The translations under genes and the position numbers were made by a program. The notes beneath the pieces are model-generated. The model had not been told where the DNA came from. It made no database searches and was given only the letters and a program-made list of their open reading frames with translations. Shown in pieces: positions 12,550 through 22,724 of a stretch of 64,000 nucleotides of DNA. Numbering within the stretch: the first letter of the stretch is position 1; each line of letters starts with the position of its first letter. This DNA is from Polytrichum commune (lineage: Eukaryota > Streptophyta > Polytrichopsida > Polytrichales > Polytrichaceae), in assembly GCA_950295325.1 (NCBI GenBank), contig OX485805.1, positions 15,549,501-15,613,500 of the forward strand, in the 5' to 3' direction.

Positions 12550-12915
12550 AAGGTAGACGTGCCTAATTCAACTACTTATGTTAATCAAACACCTTATTTT
12601 GAGTGGTGTGTCGTTAGGTATGGCTCCAAGAACAGACACCAAAAATTCATGTGTCTAGAAGAGATTGCAATACATGGTCAACTGTATTAACCACTGTAGT
12701 TTCAATAGTCAACACAATTTAAGGAACCTATGTGACCATTTAATGAGCACAAGAATCTTCACTTGGATCATGAATAGGGTATCATATTAGCTTCCAAAAT
12801 TAATGAGGGAAGTGGTACAAACTCAAATTAGATTTGCTAACCATCTCATACTAATCGCATATTTCATATCCATATCCTAGGAGAAGTGGGCTTATTGGAC
12901 AAGTATCCGTTTAAG
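12550..12915 (+). repeat. Dispersed repeat R3
   Basis: Ordered landmarks are 'aggtagacgtgcctaattc', 'gtatggctccaagaacagac', 'gaccatttaatgagcac', 'gatttgctaaccatctcata' and 'cctaggagaagtgggctta'. They recur in the same order at 22240-22600 and 53865-54240. No terminal repeats or coding capacity are visible. Confidence 0.7.
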
Positions 12916-13009
12916 ACCCATCCACCTTAATAACTAGAGTAGGTTTCAACGAGACAAATGGTGGTCCTAGCAAACTAGTCGGGGAAGTTGGGAACTCATT
13001 CAAATGTAT

Positions 13010-13390
13010 GTAGGTGTTATTCAATTTGTTTTTCGTATTATTCGACTTCTACCGGTTAGATACACACAACAAAAGCGGTGTTGCATCAACAAATCTATAG
13101 TGAAGCATCAACAAAACATGGATTTTGGAAAACAAACTTCCCTTGCTTTAGTTATGGTTATGAGAAGTGCATGGTTGTTGATTCCTTAACCAAATACACA
13201 AGTCCTCCTGATTGTGTATACTATCGAGTGTGGAGTAGTTGAAAATTTTGAAGACATGGTCCAATCTCTTTCAAACATGTGTCTTCATGGAGTTTGCTCT
13301 TTGATCCTCACTAAACCACATACCAATCAAATGTAGATGTTCAATTAAGAAAAGTAACCAAATAAGACCCACATAACTTAATCATGTTAG
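13010..13390 (+). repeat. Dispersed repeat R1
   Basis: Shares long ordered similarity with 19410-19795 and 31245-31610, and with the complement of 29215-29490. Landmarks are 'gcaacaaatctatagtgaag' (with variation), 'tttagttatggttatgagaa', 'tttgatcctcactaaacca' and 'aagaaaagtaaccaaataag'. Its last ~90 bp resemble the end of R5, so R1 and R5 may be subfamilies of one element. Confidence 0.7.
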
Positions 13391-13413
13391 CCAAACGAGG
13401 CTTTGAAGCAATG

Positions 13414-13750
13414 TCCAGGGAGATTTTTGGGCATACTTGGTCGAGATCCTAGTGTTTTCAAGTCCAAGTGGTTACATGTGGACTTCTTTCAGAATTGTCT
13501 TGTTAAATTGGGGTTTATTCTCTAGATTCCTCTAAAATGATCGGTAATTTTCTTGAAGTCTTCAACTTCAACCGGTTATTATGTGGCGGTGTTTTGCGTC
13601 CGAGGGGCCATGCCTCCCTTGAAGTGGGCGCATTTTCCTTTGATTATTTTTGCATTTGGCATTGGCTTTTTAGCCTTTTGTCTCAAAAAAAAAACAAAAA
13701 AGAACAACTTCAACTGGTTATTTTTCAATCTCCACCAATTCATCTTGTAT
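13414..13750 (+). repeat. Dispersed repeat R2, interrupted by a SINE
   Basis: R2 landmarks are 'gagatttttgggcatacttg', 'tcgagatcctagtgttttca', 'ttcctctaaaatgatcggta' and 'cttcaaccggttatt'. They match 25260-25495, 58140-58375 and 61190-61620, and complement copies at 45185 and 48520. A retroposon with target duplication sits at 13581-13704. Confidence 0.72.
13581..13704 (+). mobile_element. SINE-2 retroposon, 5'-truncated, with 18-bp target duplication
   Basis: The body begins ATGTGGCGGTGTTTTGCG and ends in an A-rich tail (TCTCAAAAAAAAAACAAAAA…). It is bracketed by CAACTTCAACCGGTTATT (13563-13580) and CAACTTCAACTGGTTATT (13705-13722), a 17/18 match. The uninterrupted R2 copies at 25.4 and 58.3 kb show the empty site. 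An A-rich tail and long direct repeats are hallmarks of LINE-driven retroposition. Longer relatives are at 58880, 59165 and 63630. Confidence 0.88.
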
Positions 13751-13829
13751 TCAATTATCAATCAAATAATTGAGTTCGTAAGTAAAAAATAAAGGTTGAT
13801 GAACAATAATAAGCCCTGAAATAGAGGAA

Positions 13830-13997
13830 CATAACATTATCAAGCATTGTGTGTTCATTCATGTGGACTTTGAGAATATAACCAAGTGGATGCCATAGCT
13901 ACTGCAAATTCACTTTGAATGTGCACTAGCTACGGCATCCCATGGTTATAATCTTGGGGTCCACATGAACGCACGCACATTGCCAAATAGTGTTATG
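13830..13997. mobile_element. Fold-back MITE, family F
   Basis: Left arm CATAACATTATCAAG…GTTCATTCATGTGGAC…ATATAACCAAG. The right arm in complement is CATAACACTATTTGGC…GTTCATGTGGACCCC…TATAACCATGGG. Length is 168 bp. The target duplication is not clear. Confidence 0.78.
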
Positions 13998-15924
13998 AAG
14001 GGTTACTCCGAAGATCCGTATACTTAGAGGACCCTATAATATTATAAAATAGCACAAGTGGACTTGATCGTTATCGGCCAAGGCTAGAGACCAACCTCTT
14101 TGAGTTGAGCCCCCACCACTATTACCAAGGTAAAGTAGGTGTAGAATAAAACATGATACCCATAGGTGGAGAGAGGGAATTATTGCATACAAGCATATCC
14201 CATATTCATTCAACATAAAAGCCCTGAAATAGTTTATGTTCAAGAGGTTATTATTTCTAGTTGATTTGACATCATAATTATTTTTTAAAGATCCTAGATC
14301 AATTTGGTTTAAGTTTATAGAGATGATGGAGCGTAAACCTATGAGGGATTAGGTTTTATGTTGAATATAGTGAGAGGTACACTCATATGCGATAATTATC
14401 TCTCTTCCCCATAGGTTTGTGGTTTGGGGAGCTCAATTGTGTTTGTTTGCACTTGTTTGGGGTCCCTGATGCTAATTTTGGTATCAAATGATCCCAAATA
14501 AGAACATGCATGCTATCACAAGATTTCCTTCATTTCCACCTCAAATGATAGTGGTAGGGGTCCTACACAAATAGGTGGGCGTCTAGCCCTCGTTGATGGT
14601 TATCATACATTGACCTTAAATCAGTTTCCTTGTGCCAGCTTAATGTCACGGTCTTATGCATAAATTTGGAACATGGAAATTACTTTAGGGTGAGTTTACA
14701 TTAAGGTTGAAGCGCCTACCATGGACACTTTGAGCAACACTACACCCCTTACCTAACGCTAACAAACTATCCAAGATTCTTTTGGATTAGCAATTATGTC
14801 ATGAACACAATGACATTAAGAGTATATAGATCACAACAAATCTTAAATCTGTAGAAGTGTTCAAAGTCACAAACATGATTTCACACTTCACATAAACCCT
14901 CCCCCCTCCTACTAAATGGCCAATGTTGATGGTTGACATCTTGTCTCTTTCAACCCATGAGTTGCATTTTGAGTCCTTCTCGTGATGAAGTACGTAGGTG
15001 CCCATTTTTGGGAGGAAATGCATGTCGGATTTGGGGCCAATATCAAAATTGGGTGCTTCTACCTTATATTCCAAATCCAAGAAACTTGGAGTCCAAATCA
15101 CCCCCCCATTAGTGAATCTTGCTTTCCAACTCAAGACTAGACACAAGCTTCGAGATCGGTTTGTTAAACTAAGAAGAGTATCTCCTTGAGTGGGAAACTA
15201 AAACGCCGAGATTTGACATGAAAGTGATGCCACATTAGGACCACGTCCATTTCCCATACGTCGGACTTGGATCATAGTGTTAATTCCTTGAGTCCAAAGT
15301 TTTTCTCTTGACCAAGAGGATTACTCGATTTTGGATATTCAAAGAAATCCTCAACCCTAAACCCTAAACCCACTCTCATGATAATGAAAATAAGCTAGTT
15401 GTTTGTGTTTTAAGGCTTTTTGGTTTTCTTGTTTCCATTGACTAGCACTTTTCCAATGATGAGAAGATACACATCTCACAAAACTCCTCAATTCTCCCAA
15501 GTTTAGGGCTTCAGAGAGAAACTAAGATAAAATTTTACAAATTTATTTATTTAAAATAATACATAAATAAATAAAACCTTGCCCATGCCTGTGTGGGTAT
15601 GGAGGGGGCAAAGCCATGATAGTAACACCCTAACAAAGACCAGCCAATTTGTAAGTAAAGACTTGCTCCTTGGAAGCAATTTGCATTGGAGGTGCTCAAG
15701 CAGCAATATCCATCTGACAATTAAAGGATTTTTCACTGTTATATCCAGTATGAGAATTGTATACCTAGGTTAACCTCAACACTTATGTGTCGAGGTAACT
15801 TAATTTTGGAATCGTAAGGACAAAAATTCATTTAAAAAAATAAGAATGGATGTATGGGAACATGACTGATCTTTGAGTTTCGTGGTTTACAAAGAATTAT
15901 AAGGGTTTAGGGATTCATGTTATT
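13998..15924. other. Intergenic DNA with a short interstitial telomere-like tract
   Basis: No supported gene. About 15352-15371 reads AACCCTAAACCCTAAACCC, i.e. roughly 2.5 plant-type CCCTAAA units. Segments near 14160-14240 and 14340-14400 resemble 38105-38190 and 38520-38580, another unbounded dispersed repeat. Confidence 0.5.
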
Positions 15925-16079
15925 CATAACATTATTAAGTAGTGGTGGGCCCTGGGAGTATAACCATGGGATGTTGGGAGCTCAATCTGCATTTTAGTCT
16001 CTTTATGCATGGTTTGTGCATCTCATGATTATACTCTTAGGCCCCACAAAACTAGCATGCACTACTTAGTAATGTTATG
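15925..16079. mobile_element. Fold-back MITE, family F
   Basis: Left arm CATAACATTATTAAGTAGTG, then GGGCCCTGGGAGTATAACCA. The right arm in complement is CATAACATTACTAAGTAGTG, then GGGGCCTAAGAGTATAATCA. Length is 155 bp. This is the clearest family F copy. Confidence 0.82.
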
Positions 16080-17178
16080 TTTCTTGGGCATTAGAGTTAT
16101 TCATAACTCTCTGATCAAACTTCAAGTAAGTGTGAGAGCATCTTGAAATACTCCCAAGCTTTCTTAAATTCACATTTTGAAAGAGTGGTGTTGGGTAGAA
16201 GAAAAAACAAATGTTTTGGTTCATCTTATTGAAATGGGTGGACCAAGCTAACCTTGGATAGACAGATCCCATATTTAAGATTACGGGTCCCTGTGTAGAC
16301 CTTAGTTCAGATCTTGAACATCTCTTGATTTTTGGGCGGTTGAAAGAGGAGAACATTAAAGGAGTTTCACCCAACTAACAAAATTAGTCTCCAACACAAG
16401 ATCATGAGCTAATGCTCTTAATAGAGAAGTCTCTCAGAGAGGGATCAGCCTCCTAGTTCTATCTATCTTTGAGGGACTTTATGAATACCTTGTTTCTCAA
16501 AGATTGGACATTAGAATTGTTCCTAAAGTCTCTTGAAGAGGGATGAAACTATGGGTTTGATCCTTCTATGAGATCTATTTTTCTTCATAGCACATTAGAG
16601 TAGTCCATGAAGTCCCTCAAAGAGGTATGAAACCATGGGTTTGAACCTTCTTTGAGATAACTTTGTACTAAGAGCTCCTTAGCTCTTCGTGTCTTTGAAC
16701 CTACTTTGAAAGTTGGGTGATACTTTTCATACCTCTTTCCACCTCTCAAACATTTATGAGAAGCTCAGAATCTGAAATAGGGTATGTACATGGGATCCAT
16801 TGTCTTAACTCCCAGACCGGTCTATGCAAGACTAGCTTGGCCCACCCATCCTAGTAGGACAATCTAGAAAGCCAAATTTAAATAACCCAGCAACACTCTT
16901 TGAGTAGGGTAATTTAAGCATTAAGAAAACCTGAAGCACAACCAACTGTAAACTACCAAGTTTTGGTAATCGCAAACTCTTTCTGCGGAAAGAGACCATC
17001 AGATGTAGCTCTTTCATAATGTAGTGTTTCAACGAGCCTCACCACACGTACATCTAAAACACGGGTGTCCGATCAAGAGGAGTAAACCTCATCAATGCCC
17101 ACATGCGACGTTTTTATATAACGTACACACAAACGCACACAAACTCATCAGGGGGAAAAAATCACGATGCAACACTTA
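16080..17178. repeat. Intergenic DNA containing a two-unit tandem repeat (about 16508-16690)
   Basis: Two ~90 bp units each read roughly 'acattaga-tagt-ccta-aagtc-ctc-aaga-g-atgaaac-atgggtttga'. They start near 16509 and 16601. The rest of the interval shows no gene or element end. Confidence 0.5.
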
Positions 17179-17540
17179 GGGCCGGTTTACACTACGGTGG
17201 AGAAGGCCTCCGGTCAGTCAAGAATGCTTGGCCAAGACATGGTTATATGAGGCAAATGGTGGATGTGCCGGAGAAGAATTAAAGGCAATAACATATTTTT
17301 ATTGAGTTGGGCTTCTCCGGCCTCTTGAGGCCGGACAAGAAACTCCTCCTCCGGAGAAGCCCAACTCCAAAAAGTGCCGCCATGTCATTTTATCATCCAT
17401 GAGAAAAGTTCACCACCATTGTTTTCTTCACCTAGTGTAAACACCCACTGATCAAGAGTTGCATTTTCGACCAATCACAATTGAGAAACGCCCTTTTTTT
17501 CATGACCGGTGGACTTCTCCACCGTAGTGTAAACCGGCCC
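17179..17540. mobile_element. Tourist-like MITE (family T3)
   Basis: Terminal inverted repeats are about 27 bp and identical, beginning GGGCCGGTTTACACTACGG. TTA duplications lie at 17176-17178 and 17541-17543. Inside, 17304-17367 forms a second inverted repeat (GTTGGGCTTCTCCGG / CCGGAGAAGCCCAAC). Perfect ends suggest fairly recent movement. The 3-bp TTA duplication places it with PIF/Harbinger. Confidence 0.9.
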
Positions 17541-18067
17541 TTACCACCACCACCACTACCACTCCTCCTCCTCCTTCAAAACTTTGATTTCTCTACCACG
17601 CACTCAAGGGAGCCAATGGCCGAGCTTCGCCCCAAATAAGGCAAAGTGTTAAGTCCGGAACCAACCACACGGAAACGGTGTAAGGCATATGCCCCCCCTG
17701 ATATGGTAGTAATCCCATCCTCCCGGGAAGGGAATATTATCCTGGCGGGGGAGGAATATTCCGCTCCACTCCACTCTGGTGCATCATAATCAATCACGAG
17801 TGTGAGTCAACGTTGAGTGTGTGAGATGCAAAAGGCGGTTTAATCGGCTGCCACAGATTCCCAAGCACACGGGGCCACTATATCATCCTCCGAGCGAGCA
17901 TCTTGTGGGATCTGTAGCTCAAGAGCTCCCAGCGTTCGTTAGGGTTGCAGTGAATTTAGTCATGTCACGAGAATTGGGCCCTCTGTGTGTGTGTGTGTGT
18001 GTGTGTGTATTGGTTTTGGGTACGAAGCAATGCCTATTTGTAAGAAAAGGTCAGCTTTCCAACCGGT
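17541..18067. other. Intergenic DNA with a (TG)n microsatellite
   Basis: (TG)13 spans about 17984-18009. No supported coding sequence. The open frames that cross it read into the microsatellite. Confidence 0.55.
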
Positions 18068-18075
18068 GTGATGAC

Positions 18076-18735
18076 CTATGTTCGGGGAAAACCGACGGCT
18101 AGTTCATTATCAGCCGATGGATTTCCCCTCATGGCCGGTCCAAATTTCCAACCACCGGATGGCAATCCGACTGTAATTTCAATCCTCTGGCAATTAGCCG
18201 ATGGACCAAAAAATGTCCCGGAAATGTAGCCGATTTTTCTTGTGAGTTACTGGAGTTCAGTCGGAAGCATCCAGAGCGCTATTTGTCTGGGGCATTTGAT
18301 GATGCACTTGAGGAAGTACCCTAAACCTTAAACCTTTTGAATTATGCAACCTTTCCATGACCAAATCCAATTGCTTCTATGAAGAATTGGGGGACCCTTG
18401 GCCTTCAAGCGGTGAAGGCATTGCTAGGTTCAATTCCTGCCAAGGATATTAACTCTTCAAATTTAAAGTTTTGAACATGCCTTTCTTTTCACTTATTCAA
18501 GAATTTGTACTAAGAAATGATTTCTAATAACTTTTCATACATTTTTAAAACAATTAGTGTCGATATGAATTCCATTTAATCGGATATTGGCCAATGAAAA
18601 TATGAAAATATAGGCAATTGGCCGATTGATTTTACAAAAGACCGGCTCGTGCCGATGTAAATTGGAAAAAATCCAACCCTTCGTAGCAACTACCGGCAAT
18701 TAGCCACTAAGGCTTCAAAAACTTCCCAAACTCTG
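18076..18735 (+). mobile_element. hAT-like non-autonomous element, copy A (660 bp)
   Basis: The left end is CTATGTTCGGGGAA and the right end in complement is CAGAGTTTGGGAAG, so the termini are imperfect inverted repeats. Direct 8-bp duplications GTGATGAC lie at 18068-18075 and 18736-18743. The body repeats GCCGATGG and GGCAATTAGCC-type motifs and has no long open frame. Copies B and C are nearly identical in the stretches compared by eye. An 8-bp duplication is the hAT hallmark. Any transposase must act in trans. Confidence 0.9.
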
Positions 18736-18789
18736 GTGATGACCACATACATCCTTTCTTCACTTTTGTAGCAAACAGTGGATTTTCTT

Positions 18790-18794
18790 ATGTG

Positions 18795-18842
<48 letters not shown>
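18790..18842. repeat. (TA)n(TG)n microsatellite
   Basis: TATATATATATATATA is followed by about 15 TG units. It lies between the hAT copy and the next MITE. Confidence 0.9.
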
Positions 18843-18843
<1 letters not shown>

Positions 18844-18919
18844 TTATGTATGTGAGCGTTCTCACGTGTTTTACAGTGCCTGCCAAATGACGCTCGGCCG
18901 CTTTAAGATTAAGATATAA

Positions 18920-19300
18920 AGGGGGCCGGTTCACACACGCGTCCCCGAGTCCAAAGTCCCACTTCACCGTGCCAAACTCGGCCGTTGAGGCGCATGCAAG
19001 TGGGGGCTCCCCGTTTCATACGGGTCCCAAGTCCCAAGTGTCACATGGATGCTTACATGGCAACGCTTTTTGGGAGGGGAGGTTGGCTCCGGACTTGTGT
19101 TGAGAGTTGGGTCGAGCAAAAAGCTAGACCCGACTCTCAACACATGTCCCAGTATCTCTTGCATCAAACAATTAAGATCCGACTTTAATGAGTGTAAGCC
19201 ATGTTTTAGTGGTTTCCTTGAGGTTCGGAAGCTGGGACTTTGCCTCCGTGTTGGGACTTGCTAACATGAGTGGGACTCGGGACCCCGTGTGAACAGGCCA
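18920..19300. mobile_element. Tourist-like MITE (family T4) with internal hairpin
   Basis: Left end AGGGGGCCGGTTCACACACG. The right end in complement is TGGCCTGTTCACACGGGGTC. TAA duplications are at 18917-18919 and 19301-19303. A 25-bp-arm hairpin occupies 19093-19147 (GTGTTGAGAGTTGGGTC against GACCCGACTCTCAACAC, loop AAAAA). The ends resemble those of T1 and T3. Confidence 0.8.
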
Positions 19301-19409
19301 TAAGGTATATATGCACGTTGGCTGTAACAAGCACTTCCGGCTCCATGTACACGCTTGCTTGTTGGACAGTTCGTTGATTGTCTCCTTCGCTCCGGTACGC
19401 AAAGGTACG

Positions 19410-19795
19410 TGGGTTTTATTCAGTGCATTTTTCATGTTCTCCAACTTCCACTGATTAGGTTTACACATCGAAACTTGTCTTGCATTAGCAAATCTATAGT
19501 GAAAGGTCAACCAAAAAATAATAATGGATCAAAAATTGGGCCTCCTCTGATTTAGTTATGATCATCAAAAGTGCATGTTTGTTTATTTCCTGATTGAATA
19601 TGTAGGTCCCCCCCCCCCCAATTGTGTTCTCTATTGAGTGTGAATTACTTGATAAAATTTGAAGACGTAGTTCAGTCTCTTTTGAAACGTGTGACTTTAT
19701 GGTGTTTGTCCTTCGACCCTCACCAAACCACACACCAATTAAAATGAAAGTAACCAAATAAACACCCACTTACCTTATTGTGAACCATGAAGATT
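19410..19795 (+). repeat. Dispersed repeat R1
   Basis: Landmarks are 'gcattagcaaatctatagtg', 'tttagttatgatcatcaaaa', 'gaccctcaccaaaccacaca' and 'gtaaccaaataaacaccca'. It includes a 12-base C run at 19608-19619. Confidence 0.7.
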
Positions 19796-19799
19796 GTTG

Positions 19800-20080
19800 T
19801 TTCAAGTCTCATACCCAAAGTCGAGATGCAAAAGTTATAAGACATCAAAGCGAAGATGTTTTTTCTCATGACACAATCACATGATCGGCCCTCCCAAATG
19901 TGTTAATTATTGAACTTAGAAGGATGTCTTTACTTCAAGCACATAGTCCAATATCATTGCAAATATGTGTCAATTTGGGTGTATGTTCTTAACTACATGC
20001 CTATAGATGGATAGATAGATAGATGTTACCACTCAAATATAGGCATATGCATAAGGCTAGTATTTGATGAAGGTCCACAT
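19800..20080 (+). repeat. Dispersed repeat R5
   Basis: Landmarks are 'gagatgcaaaagttataaga', 'attgaacttagaaggatgtc', 'gcacatagtccaatatcatt' and 'caaatataggcatatgcata'. A GATA microsatellite lies at about 20009-20024. Confidence 0.65.
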
Positions 20081-21085
20081 ACCGTAGAGCTCGAGTGCCT
20101 AGGAAACAAAGTGAGTATGAATGGATGCATAATATGTGCAAAGTCCTACATGGCATGCCATGGATGGTGTTTCCTATTCTGCCATATTTTGAATCAAGTT
20201 AGGCCTCAAAGAGGTGGGTCAAGAACAACACCATGATACATGACACTTCAAAACCTCACAACCCTTGACTTAGCATAATTTTATTCTTAAAAGAAGGCCC
20301 ACCATGATTAAGATGGAATTGAAATAGCATTTAAATAAGAGCATGGCCATGTGTGTCTTGAACAGTGCACTTGAAGACCCATAACCACACAAATTTGAAT
20401 CTCAAACTTCCATAGTACAACCTTCGGATGAGTCTCAAGGTCCCTTATAATTTTATGGTCATGACCCTTGGTCATAGTTTAAAGTGACCCTAGTTTAAAC
20501 ATATGATCTAGTGTGGCATTAAAACCAATATACCATATAACTTAGAATGATTTTCACGACTTGTCATTTAGCACCAAATGTCATATGACACCTCTCCAGT
20601 TGTCACTCAGTCATTGTAAGACAAACAACATGGGTCAATGATGGCGCAATAAGTTGTCGGCCACATTAAATAAGATGTTTAGTATAGTGATAGGGATCCA
20701 CCCTTTGCATGGGTATATGTGTTTCAATATAACTTTGAGTGTGTTGTCAACAACACATACGACTTTTTGTTGATGTTAGTTGTGTCGCATGCTCTTTGAC
20801 CAAACGCTTTTTAGAGAACACCAACACGGTATTCTTCCCATACTACTATTAGCGGAATAGGAATCGATCATGTGCATGTTCATATCTTCCAAACCACTGC
20901 ATCGGCATCGGTGACCTCCTTGGTAGGGGTGCATGTCGCAACTTGATGGTGGTTTTTGAATGTGCATGATTCTCGACTTAGTGCCGCTTAGGAAGCATTG
21001 AAGATAATATGTGTTGGAGTGATCAAAGGTAACCTAATCACATTATTTCCAAGGTAACCTACTCTTAACCCCTACTTATAGGGAG
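20081..21085. other. Intergenic DNA, nothing recognised
   Basis: No supported gene, RNA or bounded element was found in this AT-rich stretch. Confidence 0.5.
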
Positions 21086-21089
21086 ACTT

Positions 21090-21815
21090 TGCTATGGATA
21101 GATGAGAGGCATGCTTGCATGCAACATTTTCCCTTTCGTCATGAATGTCCGGGGTTGAATATTTAACCAAATATGGTATGTAAGAGGGGTGGTTATCTCA
21201 TGTATAGGTTGGATTCCCTTTCCGCCAACAATACTTGGTACATATTGAAATACACCATGGGAGAGATTCTATCTTGATAAGAGTTCTTGCCTTGTATGCA
21301 CTGGTGAAAGTGTGGTACATTACATTCAATGAGATTATTGTGAGGAGGATGAAAAATCCTTAACGATAGCATGAAAAATCGTAAAGAGATGAAATTTCCC
21401 AATCAAGAGGGAATCCTCCTACTGCCAAGGAACAGTGATTGGTTCTAGTGCAGGCATGGTATTAATCTCCTGCAACACATTTGCAATGACTCGATCCTCA
21501 ATATTTATGGAGAAGGTTTTTAACATGGATGGATGAGGATATGCTCATATGCAACAAATTCCCCTTCGATATGAATGCTTGAGGTTGCAGATGTAGCACA
21601 AGATGGTACGTGAAAAAGGGCAATAGTCACATGCATGGGTCAGGTACCCTTTCCACCAATCGTACCTCGTACAAGTCAAAAGTCTTCTATAACACATTTG
21701 AAATGAATCGACTACAAATGTTCAGGAAAAGGTTTTTGAGCTTATTTGGATGAGAGGTAAGCTTGTATTTAACATCTCCCTTTTGCTAGGAGTGCTTGGG
21801 ATTGCATAATTGCTA
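21090..21815 (+). repeat. Decayed tandem repeat R4, three units
   Basis: Similar blocks start near 21090, 21510 and 21722. Each reads roughly 'tt-atggatgagagg-atgcttg-atgcaaca-tt-cccttt'. The first two continue with 'ggtatgtaag…gggt…ccctttccgcca'. The same phrase recurs at about 38320-38370. Units are old and of unequal length. Confidence 0.55.
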
Positions 21816-22239
21816 ATTTCATAAATTTATTAACATTTTCCTACAAACATTCACAATTTAATCACATGATATTATAATGCATGAAGAGTTTATCCAAGTC
21901 CTTCGTAAATACATATATGCTTTCATGCTATGAAAACGTTCACAATAAGTGTGGTCACCTTTAACAATTATAGCATGTTTTTATATACAAATAATGAAGT
22001 GAACAAAGGCCAATTTATGAATTTTTGTTATTTTTATTCAATTTTCTTGTGATCGCATACTTGAACATACCAAACTGACACCAAATGCTTGTCAAAGAGA
22101 CTATTTACAGTCCAGCGAACTAGTTAGCAACCTTCCTAGAAGGTTTTGGTAAGATGAGAGGATTGTATTTAATCATCCATCAACCACTAATATGGCCTCA
22201 CACGTATCTACGGTCAACATGGATGAATGGATGCGATAT
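21816..22239. other. Intergenic DNA, nothing recognised
   Basis: Very AT-rich with no gene or bounded element visible. Confidence 0.5.
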
Positions 22240-22600
22240 AAGGAATACAACCCTTATTCAATTGCTTTTCTTAATCATATGCCCATACCTGAATGGTATG
22301 TAGGTAGGTATGGCTACAAGAATGGACACCAAAAAACCATGTCTTCAAAAGAGTTTGCACCATGTGCTCAAAATATGATAACCGTGTTAAGCTCAACAAT
22401 CAACATTATTGAGAGGACCTACATGACCATTGAATGAGTATACGAATCTTCACCGAGAGTATGAATAAGATAGTCATATGAGCCCCACAAATTAAGAGGA
22501 AAGTGGTCACGGCCTCAATCTGGATTTGCTAACCATCTCGTACTAATTGCATGTTTCATATCTTAGGAGAAGTGAGTTAGTCGTGGATAAAGTAACCCTC
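22240..22600 (+). repeat. Dispersed repeat R3
   Basis: Landmarks are 'taggtatggctacaagaatg', 'tgaccattgaatgagta', 'gatttgctaaccatctcgta' and 'tcttaggagaagtgagttag', in the same order as at 12550 and 53865. Confidence 0.7.
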
Positions 22601-22724
22601 TAAGCAAACCCAAATTCCCGCTATAAAATCCCATTAGGCCTACGTTCAAGTGTTGACCCAAATTAAAAATCCACACAATCCTAGCCAATGTTATCCATAC
22701 TTGCCATGTGAGACTCCATGTAGA

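Noticed and set aside
15352..15371. Telomere
   Set aside because: Only about 2.5 CCCTAAA units inside ordinary repeat DNA. At most an interstitial trace.
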